64,000 nucleotides of DNA, taken from Lumnitzera littorea (taxonomy: Eukaryota; Streptophyta; Magnoliopsida; Myrtales; Combretaceae). Made by a program: the position numbers and the translations under genes. The stretch covers positions 85,555,341 to 85,619,340 of the forward strand of contig JAMXBB010000011.1 of assembly GCA_024138015.1 (NCBI GenBank), read 5' to 3'. The notes under the pieces are model-generated. The model saw nothing but the letters and a program-made list of their open reading frames with translations. It did no database searches and was not told where the DNA came from. Below are positions 23,078 to 34,024 of the stretch, one piece after another; the first letter of the stretch is position 1; each line of letters begins with the position of its first letter.

Positions 23078-26000
23078 TGAAATAACCCAAAAATTAAAAG
23101 GTCAATCTATAAGTTAAGTTAGATTATTTAAAGGTCAAAGAGAAAACTCCAAATTTTAGTGTCGATTTTTCATAAAATAACAAAAATGCTGTCATATCTA
23201 ATTTTCATAGAAGGAATCAAAGAGTAGGTCAAGATAATTAAATAAATATTTTGAGGTGAGATTAACCATAAGAAATGTTCAATATGAAGATTAAAGAGAT
23301 AAAATCTAGTTAGGGCTAAAAAGGTTACTTTTCTAAAAGCTGGAGAAAAGTATAGTCATGTACCTAGCATATGACCTTTTTAGGGTTTTAGGCAACATTA
23401 GCTCCTATTTAAGGCCTCTTATGCCACTACCTTAAAACCTTAAGAGCTCTACTCATTTTCTTGTGCCTTAAAGGCATTAACAAAGAAGAAAACCCTAAGC
23501 CTTAGTTCATTAAGCTGAAACTTTTTTTTTTTTCTTTTTAACCCCCCTTACTAACTAAGCTTGGAATGGCATCTTCATTAAGTCTTGAGACAAGGGAAGA
23601 CATCTAGGAGCTTTACCATTCTTAGGACGTGTAGTTCTTTACTAAAGGAGGTAATAAACTTGAAAATCTTTCAAAGTTTAGTTAAATTCTTAAGTCGACC
23701 TTCAAATCTGCCTAATGAGTAGTGATTTTAACCATGAAGGCTCTACTATAAGTTAAGGACAAATCCATTTTGGGTCCTTTATTGTGGCGACCAGCAAGAG
23801 TATTGGAAGCTCAAAGTAGTCTCTTCAAAAGGTGAGTGGAAGTGTGTAAACAACTTGATGAAATGAAAGCTTAGGTGAAGGACTTTAAGTGCCTTGGTAT
23901 TTTATATAAGTTAAAATGACTCCTTGATGATTTAATGAACTTCATACATTAAAGACATTGTTGTAGCCACTTCATGCTTGGGATTTTGAGGTAAGATGTG
24001 GTTAAACTTCAAGAAATGTGCATCTATTGATGATTAGATAATAGTTACTACGTAAAATCTTGATTTAGGAAACTTTATGCATTGAACCTTTATTTTACTT
24101 CCAAGAACTATGTTTGCTTTTGGATGAAAAGGGTTGATCATGATTGTTTGAAGGCTTGATCAAATGTTAAACATATTAAATGTAGTGATAGATAAGTGAT
24201 GACTTTGGTAGAGGTTGATTTAGGGCTTTAATTGTAAGATTCACTTAAATTCTCTTGATGCTATTACCCCATGTGTAAAAAGTGAATATTTGTTCTTTAA
24301 TTTACAAGTTTGGAATGAGAATGTGCTTACATGGTGAATGATATAACAAATTATATGTTAAATGTTGTTTTACAAGCTAAATAGTGAGAATATGTTGAAT
24401 AACATGTTGAATCTTACAAGATCAAATGATTTGCTTGCTAAATGGGCTTTAGGTTGATGAAACTATGAAAATTGTGGCAAGTTATAATCTTAAGTCAAGC
24501 TTGAATAGGATAATAAAATGACTACTTAATATTATGGTTGATTATTCTAGATTTCAAGTGGTTAAATTAATAGATCAAAGTGCCTAATGTGGATTTTAGA
24601 ATATAAAAGAGGTTGCTCCATCCTTTGGTGTTGCCATATAAATAATTGGATTAGAGCTAATTTTATAAATTTGATATATTGTAAATGTAGATTGAAGGCT
24701 TAGTAGAGCATTTGATTTGTTTTAGGCTTAATTTGCTTATTAAATAAGCCTTGATGTTAATTGGACTTGAAGGTGCAACTTGCTAGAAAGTTAGGCTAAA
24801 AGAATTAAATCTTTTCTTGGGTTTTACCATGGATTGGCTCATCAAAACCTTAGGTTAGCCCATAACTCATAATTGGTACACCATGAACCAATTGACGTAA
24901 CCTCAAAATTGGTTTCCTATAAAATGTCCAAATAAATAAGATAAAGTTAATGGGCTTAAAATGAGCTTTTAAAATATAATATGAACAACTTTAATCGGCT
25001 TACTTAACCCCTCAGGACAGTGGGCTCATTTCCCCTTCTAGAATCACAACCTAAACGAACCTAAGCCATATGAAATAGTAGGCTTGAATAATAAATTAGG
25101 GTGTTTGGGCTTAATTAATTCCTAACAAGCCTAAACTGGATAATCATATGGATTGGATAAAAAGAACCCTAATGACTCCAATTCCAAATTAGGTAAGCCC
25201 ATTTTCCAAATGGGGGCCCAGTTCCTTACGGGCCTTAATAAAAGAATCCCATAAACTTGTGCTAAAAACCCATCAAATGCTAATAGGTTAAGGCTAAAAT
25301 CCTTAAACTATCCTTAGGCCCATAATTCCTTTTATGGCTTACACTTAAATGGACCTTAACTAACATAAGGTCCTTAATCTATTAAGTAACTAATAATAGA
25401 TAGATTAATAATTAGTAATGATTCCATTAACTGGATTAGTAATTAATACTACTAAGTAATATGGGCTTAATTCCCCCTCAAAATATAATTAGCCTACTAA
25501 CATATTAAGGTTCATAACCTAAATAGACCTTAATTAACATAAGGCTAATCAAGAAAAAATGAAGTATAGATTGATAAAAATGATTGTACATTAGCAAAGA
25601 TAAAGCATAGCTATTATTTAATTAGTTTTCGAGTGAGGTTACAAGATGTCCATCTCTCTACTATGAGGCTTACACAATTGGGATGTAGTGACTATCAAAG
25701 CTGTTTGTTAAAATCTTAGGAAATCTTAAATTGGATAAAAATGTAAACTCAACCTAACTAATTATATGCTTCTTATGCTTAATCATCCCGTCCAGTGTGA
25801 TGAAACCCTTAGACTAGGTTATGTCTACAAGAATAACTGCATGATGATATGATAAATGAAGCTAAGACCATTAGCGAAGGCTCTGAGAATAGTCGATAAG
25901 AGGGAATTGTGTGGTATTAAACAATGTAACCTTTTATACAATAATACTTTATAAGATTTCTATGTTAAGTATAGACTTACTCCAATAGCCCCAGATGGCC

Positions 26001-26759
26001 TTAATTGGGTTGACCCATGTCGTTCCTCATTGTGATGTCTAGAGTCATGAGTATACCTATGTTGCTTGCTACACTTAAACAATAATTTAATAATTTGAAT
26101 TGTTTATTGAATTAAAAAAAGTCTATATGACATGTTGAATGGGGTTTTTGGTTGCTATTGTGTTAAGTTCTTTAGAACTCATTCTTTAATCATTTTCAGG
26201 TGAGAATGTGGATATTAGTGAATTCTATTATGGTCCCTACTTTAATCCAGCTTATGATATATTAGGGACTACAGACTCTTTTGGAGACTTTTGAATGTGG
26301 GCATATGTAACTATTTTCATGATAGCATACTATCTTAGCTTTGTTTTTCTCTAGATACTTAGCAGTTTATTACCATGGTCACCTTTGAAAAATTAGGTGA
26401 CTACATAGATACTCTTGTACTTTTTTTATACTAATATTATGTTTCTAGAGCCCTAGCTATTAGATTGATGTTTTGGAAGGCTTATAGGCCTAATTGCTAT
26501 TTATGGAGAGTGTTTGTGACATCGAGTGTTCGAGCCGATGTTCACATATTAGCAATATAATGTTTTAAGATATCCATTCCTTTTAAATCAAAAATTGGTT
26601 TTATGACTAAAATTCATATTTTTCAAATTAATCACTGATATCATAAAAGCTTAAAAGTTGGTTATAAACTTATGCTCTAAGATCAACAAGCCTTACGTGT
26701 AATGCTTAAGTATTATATGTGGTGGATTACCACAACACTTGTAGATTTGGGACATGACA
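23078..26759 (+). mobile_element. 3.7-kb LTR-like insertion inside LINE ORF2
   Basis: The LINE RT stops at the residues before the catalytic box (left side ends near 23077) and resumes with FIDDS near 26798. The intervening 3,682 bases start TGAAATAACCCAAAA and end TTTGGGACATGACA, giving TG...CA ends with a short imperfect inverted repeat (CCCAAA inside both). Flanks TAGTT and TTGTC agree at three of five bases, so the target duplication is uncertain. No gag or pol is inside. Its termini and its donor/acceptor-like signals (GGTGAGTGG near 23839, TTTTCAGGTGAG near 26193) resemble the layout of LTR family A. I infer a solo LTR or non-coding retroelement of a related type. Confidence 0.55.
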
Positions 26760-29340
26760 TTGTCCTTTTTTATCAATCTTATTATTTATTGATGATTCTT
26801 CATTTTTTTGTGGAGGGTACAAACAAAAATGTCCAAGTTTTGAATATTATCATCCAATTTTATTCCAATGCAGTAGGGTAAAGGGTCAATTGCTAGAAGT
26901 TAAGTATTTTCTTTAACAAAAATATCTCACTAGAAAGGTCAAGAGCCATTTGCCAAGTATTAGGAGTGTCAGTTTTAAATAATCTAATAAGTACTTAAGC
27001 TTACCTACCATTTAGGGAAGGAGGCATAAGATTTATGGTTTGTGAAGGATAGAGTGTGGTCAAAATTAAACAGTTGGAAGTGTTTTTTTTATTATTAAAT
27101 GCCAACAAGGAGGTCCTCATTAAGTCAGTAACAGAAGCCATCTCAACTTATTCTATACATTTTTTCAAATTCCCAATCAAGTGGTATAGAGAGGTAGGCT
27201 CAATGATAGCTGAGTAATGGTGGGGACAAGTTAAAGATGAGAGGACAATACATTAGCTAAGTAAGGATAAAATAATGCTTCCAAAGACAAGAGGAAGGTT
27301 AGAATTTAAAGACATCAATAACCTTAACTTAGCCTTTTTAACTAAACTGGCTTAGAGAATTGATAGTAACCCAAATGCTTTTTGGGTTCGTATGCCCAAA
27401 GATATATACTTTCCTCAATCCTTTTTCTTGTAAGCAACTAGAGGATTTGAAAAATTTTGGGGTTGGGCAAGTATCTTGTATGGGAGGTATCATTTGATGA
27501 GAGGTTCCCTATGGCAAGTGGAAGATGGCATGATGATATGGGCAACCATTGACAAATGGATCCTAAGCATGGTAGATCATAAACTGATGTTCAAGGGATA
27601 ATCATTATAAGTTGGAGTTGTAGGTATCATATCTTATTAACTCTCAATCACTTTTATGGAATTTGCATCTGTTTCATGGTTGGTTTGATATTAGAGTAGT
27701 AAGAGCTATTCAAGATATTCCAAAACCATTACATAGAATAGATGATCATCTGATATAGCCACATGAGACATTATCAAATGTATTGTGAGATTGGCATATA
27801 ATTTATTAGGGGCAACTCTCATTAGTGCAATTTGGACACTTCTTCATCCCATAAAATATTAAGAGCAACTGAAAATCAGGATGTCACTTTCCTTGTCTAC
27901 TAAAGGTTAATCACTTTATATGGAAAACTTTAAACAACATTGTAGCCCCTAATTGTAATTTGGAAAGAAAACTTGTCCTTGAATTTATGAGCTATAACTT
28001 TTGTAGTAATGATGAATCTATTCAACATTCGTAATTATGTTATTCATATACTAAGTTGGTATGGTTTGCAATTTTGGGTACCTATGTGAATGTTGAAAAT
28101 GTGATTCTTTAGACCGTTGGTTAAATTCATGTTTGGTGGGGTAAGAAGTAGCAAACATGAGGTGACTCTTCTTCTTGCTATGCTATATATTGTCATCTAG
28201 TGTATATGGAAGGATAGATGTAATGAAACTTTCAATTGTAAAAGCACAAATGCAAATTTTGAGATAACTTTTGCCTAAAAAGCTTTGGCAAAGATTAAAC
28301 TAGTAGTTTCCAAGGCTAATTTCCATAAAAAAAATACTAAAAGAACTTAAGGATTACATTGAGCAAGATCTTGACTTACTCCAATAAAGGACAAGTATAA
28401 ATTTTTGTAACATGATTTATTGTGCATATTATATAGTTCCACACTTGCATATCATACCTGTTAAATTGCAACTTTTAGCAAACTACTTTAGCTAAATATA
28501 ATCAGTAACATATATCCTTAGCGTAGAAGTGCACTAGCAAAAGAGAGTAGGCATGGAGACATGGTTTATTTTTCTTGTAGCTCAATCATAAAGCCTAGGC
28601 TAAGCCTTTATTAAGTCATTTGCAGCAATAGATGTCCAATAGATGTGATAACAACACAAACAATAGTTATTAGCAGCTTTAGTAGTAGAAAATAGTAATA
28701 GATGCGATCCTTACTCAAGTTTGCATCATCAGCAAAAACAATAGCAAACACTAGAAATCACTTTTAATTCATGCTTCTCTAAGAGTAATGAGTAGCCATT
28801 GTTTATGTGTCCAAATGTAAAGTGGTTAGCTCTAATGGGATCAATTATCAAATTAAATTATAATAGGGCTTATGATTGTTCCATAAAAATGGCAACTACA
28901 AGAATCATTGCTAAGGATGCTTGTGGTCTTTATGCACATGGTCTTGAAGAAACCAAAGCAACTGTAGTTTCAAAAATAATACAGCTTACAAAGCTAAATG
29001 GATAGTGAGAGGTGATTTTTTAAATGGATTGTGAAATTATCTTTAATGCTTTAGTGTCAAAGGAGGATTTAATGTGGAGATTACTTCCTTATGTGACTTA
29101 GTGTAGAAGTATATTGGTGCATTTTACTTCAGCTAAATTTAGTCTCATTATAAGGTAAACTAATCAAGTGACATATTGGAATATTAGTTACATAAGGAAG
29201 CCAATGTATCCTCATGATTGGGTTGTGAAACTCTATTTTCATCTTGTTAATATAATTAACTAATGTTATCTCAAGTTTCTTTAGTCTATAACGACGTTGT
29301 TGATGTACTTTGCACTTTTTCTCCTTAATGAATTTTTTCT
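26760..29340 (+). pseudogene. LINE ORF2, second half (RT end, zinc-binding, RNase H), decayed
   Basis: After the insertion the RT continues from the catalytic box (FIDDS, normally FADDS, near 26798). The thumb region has RSRAICQVLGVS near 26945 and LPFREGGIRFMV near 27008, then WWGQVKDER at about 27221 and KTRGRLEFKDI near 27284. A zinc-binding RT-associated segment lies at 27910-28040 (HFIWKTLNN, with cysteines partly kept). An RNase H-like end lies at 28800-29240, with the open run 28799-29005 (IAKDACGLYAHGL). Many stops interrupt it. The 3' end is near 29340, without a clear poly(A) tail. Confidence 0.75.
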
Positions 29341-29344
29341 TCAA

Positions 29345-29990
29345 TTTGGCAATAAATAAATAAAAGAAGCTTATGTGTTATTGATTTAGCCTAGCTAATT
29401 ATTCATTCACTACTTATTGGTATCACAATAGATTATCTACAATTGCAATAACATTCTCTCGAAGAACCGATTAGTGATATTGATGTAAAAAAATTACTAG
29501 AACAATCTATTAAAAGAAAACAATAGTCGCATACAAAAAACCATAGTTAAGATGACAACTTAGTAGGTAATAAATTTAAACAATACTATACAAAAACTAA
29601 ATGCAATAATCAATAATAACACTTTTGGTTTTCTAGCGACAATTTTATTTAATAATGGTACTTTAAAAGCATCTAGAAAAAAAAAAAAAAAACAAGAGAT
29701 GTCCCACCTTCAAGCGTAGATAGTTATTGACTATCAAGCTTTACAAGTTCAAACATAATTTTCTAATATAATATAAAATACTCAAGTTCATTAGATATGG
29801 GTGGTGACCCTCAAAGGTTGTGAGAAAAATTAATTCTAGATAAAAGATTTACAATACAACAGATAGCATCTATATGGAATCAAAAGATTCGATGTTTCCC
29901 ACTTATGAATTGCAAGAGTTTGTGTATTCAAGTGATTTTTTTGGAGAATTAATTTTGAATTATAGTAAAGCTCATATATACATAAATTAA
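29345..29990 (+). pseudogene. Second, decayed copy of the MYB last exon (R3 half and C-terminus)
   Basis: 29432-29520 aligns base by base with the start of MYB exon 3: an acceptor ATCACAATAG followed by a mutated version of the R3 C-terminal half (AGAACCGATTAGTGATATTG matches the RTDNDI codons). It carries stops and small indels. Similarity extends left into intron 2. What follows is not the 78-bp repeat but diverged DNA, ending in a 38-codon open frame (29874-29990, MESKDSMFPTYELQEF...) that could be the ordinary C-terminal tail of such a MYB. Exons 1 and 2 of this copy are missing. The R3 homology is solid; the C-terminal assignment is inference. Confidence 0.6.
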
Positions 29991-32264
29991 TTAAGAATAA
30001 CAACTATACATTATAAGAGTTGTAATTTTCTTTTCTTTTCCCTTTTTACAACTAATTCATAGATGTAATTTTTCTATATTCAAATTTATTACATTGAGCT
30101 TTTCCTTATGTAAATCAAGGCAAATGTATTCTGTAATGATTAATATTGCGTTCAACTATTGATTGTAAAAGTTATTATACAATCTAGCAGTTGATAAAAA
30201 ATTCAAAGCTCATAATATCATCTTTCAATATTCAATAATAATAATTTAAGGAAAATTATACATGCACTATCACTTAAATTATATGACTTTGCGTTTATAA
30301 TTTTTAAAAATATACAAATAACCTTTAAACTATTACTATAACTCTAAAATCATAAATAAAAAGACTATAAACGTTAATGCTTATGAGGCTTTAACTTTAG
30401 CTTTAGCATTATTTTGAGACATATATGCACGTTTTGAAAAGTGATAAGGAAGTGAAATTTAACTTTGAAGTTTAGAGAATTTATCCACACACATGATAAA
30501 TAGTTTGTAGATTGCATCATTTGTAATTTGCCCAATAATTTATGTAATTTAGTTAGGAGTGTAGTTTATGAACAAGCTTCAAGTAATTGGAAACCTAATC
30601 ATAATTGTGTTTGTTTACCATATAACTTGCCATTTTACTTTTACCAATTTATATAATTGTTTCAACTAAGACCAATAATGCTCTGACAAGATAACAGTCA
30701 TTACAATGAATTGTTTTGATGTTGTGTTGAGGTGTAAAAACTGAAATATGAGAAAAGTTTTAATGTTATTAATATGTCACGTGAATTAATTTGTAACTAT
30801 ACAAATAAAACTTAACATACAAAATAGATAAACAATAATTTTAAAAAAAATTAATATAATTATAATCATGTGTTTAAATATGATTAGTAGTTATATGTCA
30901 TTAATCTAAACATATGGCTTACGACTATCAATGATTTTTTTTTTAAATACACATGTTTTGTGTATATTGAAGTGATGAAAAGTATTTAAAACAAGAAATC
31001 ATTATTTTTTTTGGGTGAAATAGTGGTTCTAGAAACAAAAAAAAATCTTTAGAGATACAATTTCTAATGGTAATACACTTAAAAAAAAAAAAAGATTTTG
31101 TGCAAATTTTATTGTTGAGGTGTGAATAAAGTCCATTAGAATGGATAAGTGCAAAATGTAACTTTGTTTAGACAACTTATGACATCCTAATAAAATGTCA
31201 AAGAAAATTGTAAAGTTTGGGAAGCATATTTCACTTTAAAGAATGTGTAATCTCCACAAAATAACTTGGAAAAATGTAGTTGAAGTAAGGAAAAAAAAAA
31301 GTATTATTCTATAATCCTCTTGTTTATTACATTAAAAGAAAAAAGAAAAAAAAAAGAAGAAAGTGGTTTATATAATGAAAATGATGGTAATAAAATGTTT
31401 TTACAGGAAAAGAGATTAATTTTATAAAAGAAGAAATTCATTATTATTATTCAAGTAAAACAATTAGGGTACATTCAATAATATAAAAGAAGAAAGAGTA
31501 AAATGCCATGATGACAACTTAGTTTGATGATAATTTAAGAAAATCTTCTAACTTTAACATGTGTTTTAAGACACTAGTTTAGACATTATAAATGATTGAT
31601 ACTAATAAAATATTATAAAAACAATAAATGAATTTTACCTCTACTAGCTATGATGCACTTCCTAAACTTCCATTACATTGCTCATCTTCTTCAAAACATT
31701 TACAACATTGGCCATTGAAGCTTTCAAAGAGTTTGTTGAATTCTTAGCTATAGACTTCATTTTCAAAGCTATATAAAAGTTTCTCAACATAAGCAGTTTA
31801 GTGCATTATTCACTTCATTATCTAGGCACTATTCTCTCACAACAATACTCATTTATCCACATTGTATCCTTCGCAAATTGAAAGGATAAATTGTATTTAA
31901 TAAATGGAGATAATTGTTTCAACTATTACAAAATAAGGCCTTCCATATCCAACCTTGTGGGGTTTGTATATGAAATGGAAATCACAAAGTAAGTTCTTGC
32001 ATAATTCAAAATGTGTATCCTAATATATATTAGAAGGGGTAAAATGGATAAAAGATAAAAAAAAAAGATATGATAGAGAATTATCTTAAGAGTGTGCATA
32101 ATGGAACATATGTTGGCTCTTGATAGGCAACTCTAACAAAAGTGGAAAAGAAGAATATTTTGATTGTCTTAGGTAGGAGTAATGCTTAGGTCTTCAAACA
32201 GCTTAACAATCCACTTGGACAACTTAGAAAGCACAAGGACAGTAGGGAGGTCAAATCAACTATT
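29991..32264. other. AT-rich non-coding DNA
   Basis: No gene or transposon protein is recognisable. There are poly-A/T tracts near 31080, 31280 and 31340. The segment beginning AAGGAAAATTATACATGCAC near 30249 may be the end of a MITE, but a matching end was not found. Confidence 0.3.
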
Positions 32265-32272
32265 TGTATCTA

Positions 32273-32501
32273 TGGTTGTCAAAATCACGATTCTACTGTT
32301 TATATAAATATGTAAAATTGGTGAATTATGCAAAATCACACAAAGCTAGTAAAATCGTAAACTTATAGAATCGTATGTAAAAATTCATAAAATTATTGAA
32401 AGTCTGTATATAAGTTATTTTACATCCATTTTAACTAAAAATGATATTATAAAATCATAAACTCGTAAAATTGTAATTTTGACTCGCGATTTTAACAACT
32501 A
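32273..32501. mobile_element. 229-bp hAT-like MITE
   Basis: The left end TGGTTGTCAAAATCACGA and the right end (reverse complement TAGTTGTTAAAATCGCGA) agree at 15 of 18 positions. Flanks TGTATCTA (32265-32272) and TGCATATA (32502-32509) agree at six of eight, consistent with an eroded 8-bp target duplication of the hAT type. The inside is AT-rich with several ATCGTA/AAAATCG words and no coding. Confidence 0.6.
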
Positions 32502-32679
32502 TGCATATATTAAATTAGAGGGGAGGTCAAGATAGCTCAACTTGGGCTTCAAAGGGCTCAGACTTAATACAGTAGGGCATAGGTTATCCTTACCTAGATG
32601 GACGTTTGGTATTAAAATTGGATAAGGTGACCAATGCATTGGACTTAGTAGGAATCTTCATTCTTTAATGGTTCTCGAG

Positions 32680-33290
32680 CTAGTGTATATTAGGCCAAAC
32701 CTTAAAATTCCTATAGCTTGACTTTGAATGATAGGTCTATAGACTTGATTCATCTCATTCTCCCTTGGGTCATGAAGATTTGACCGCAAATCTTCGATGT
32801 TATCCTCAATTTCATGATGTGAAAATAGGTTGGACATATTAAAAGTAAAGAAACACCATAATCTTTGAGCAACTTGATTTGATAGGCATTGTTAATGATC
32901 TTCTTCAAGAATTTGAATGGACCATCATCTTAAGGGGATAATTTGCTCTTTTTGAGGTCCAAAACCTCTCCTTACTGAGATGAAACAAAACTAAGTCTTC
33001 TAGGTTGAAGTGCACTTCTCATTTGTGATGCATGAGCGGAAGGTAAATGAATGCTTGTACTCACACAATGGAGTTCGACATGATGAATATGTAATCCAAT
33101 CCATATAGAGTCACTCGTAGATGTGTATAGAGGATGTCATTAAAGAGCTTGATTCTAGCTAATAAGCTTGGGGCGTCGCTATTATAATCAATCATTTGAT
33201 TCCCCATAAACTGGTGGAAAAATATGTTGATAAGAATTGGACTATATACAAATCATTACACTCATTTTGGATGATAAGAGATGTGTTTGG
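32680..33290 (-). pseudogene. Ty3/gypsy pol C-terminal fragment (minus strand)
   Basis: Reading the complement across stops gives a block like the end of gypsy integrase: VHFNLEDLVLFHLSKERF near 33035-32980, a KI-x-NNAY-like run near 32890, and a tail NLRSNLHDPRENE near 32780 followed by RPIIQSQAI. This resembles the usual end of tRNA-Met-type plant gypsy polyproteins. It is too broken to function. It has its own C-terminal end, separate from the element at 34025-36890. Confidence 0.55.
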
Positions 33291-33299
33291 ATAGAAAAT

Positions 33300-34020
33300 C
33301 ACTCAAAAGTAGTGTTTGCACTCTCTCTTTTAGGTGACATTCTGAAAAAAAAAAAAATAGTGTTTCACACTTAAAATAACATGCGTTAACCGAAAATAAT
33401 ATAGAGTTTCCAAGTTTATATACTTGGATCTCAATTACATATGTTCACAAACCTTAAATCACAAATAGACACCATTACGACCTATTACTCTAAGTTTAAT
33501 GGCTCTTTGAAACCAGTAAATACAAATAAAAAGGTCTTACATTAGTTTAAAACAAAATAAATCGAACCAATATGTTTTTTGGAATAAAAATGATTGTTAT
33601 TGAGCACACAACCTATGATACGGCCATGTCAAAAGGCTATGTAACTTTCTGTGGACACCATAGATTTCCACATATTTATATGACCTATGAAGTGGTCATA
33701 TCAAAGGTCATGTCCATTTATGTAGACACAATAGACATCTACAGATTGGTATGACCTACGACATGGTCATGTTAAATGGCTATGTCACCACCCCACCCAC
33801 CCACCCTCAATTTTCCATTCTTGTGCATAAACAACAACTTTATCACCTCCAACCCCTTAAACTTTATTTCCCACAAACTTTAACACATCTTCCAACCAAT
33901 CCTCAAGTAACAACAGCTTCCCAAAAACTCCAATCCAATCAATACTCTCCCAATTTCCCTTACTTACCCCATAAATAGCCAACACTCCTATTAATGACTT
34001 TGTTCTTGTCTTTATAGTTG
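33300..34020 (-). mobile_element. Probable 3' LTR region of the minus-strand gypsy element
   Basis: It lies directly after the pol C-terminus (complement of 34025) and contains the tandem ACCTATGA...GGTCATGTC motifs typical of some plant gypsy LTRs. Termini were not located. Short plus-strand frames here (33572-33978) are chance. Confidence 0.35.
33611..33790. repeat. 71-72-bp tandem repeat, about 2.5 units
   Basis: ACCTATGATACGGCCATGTC at 33611, ACCTATGAAGTGGTCATATC at 33683 and ACCTACGACATGGTCATGTT at 33754 start successive units, each followed by an (A)GGCTATGT- or AGGTCATGT-like motif and a GTGGACACCATAGA or GTAGACACAATAGA segment. Confidence 0.65.
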
Positions 34021-34024
34021 GTGT

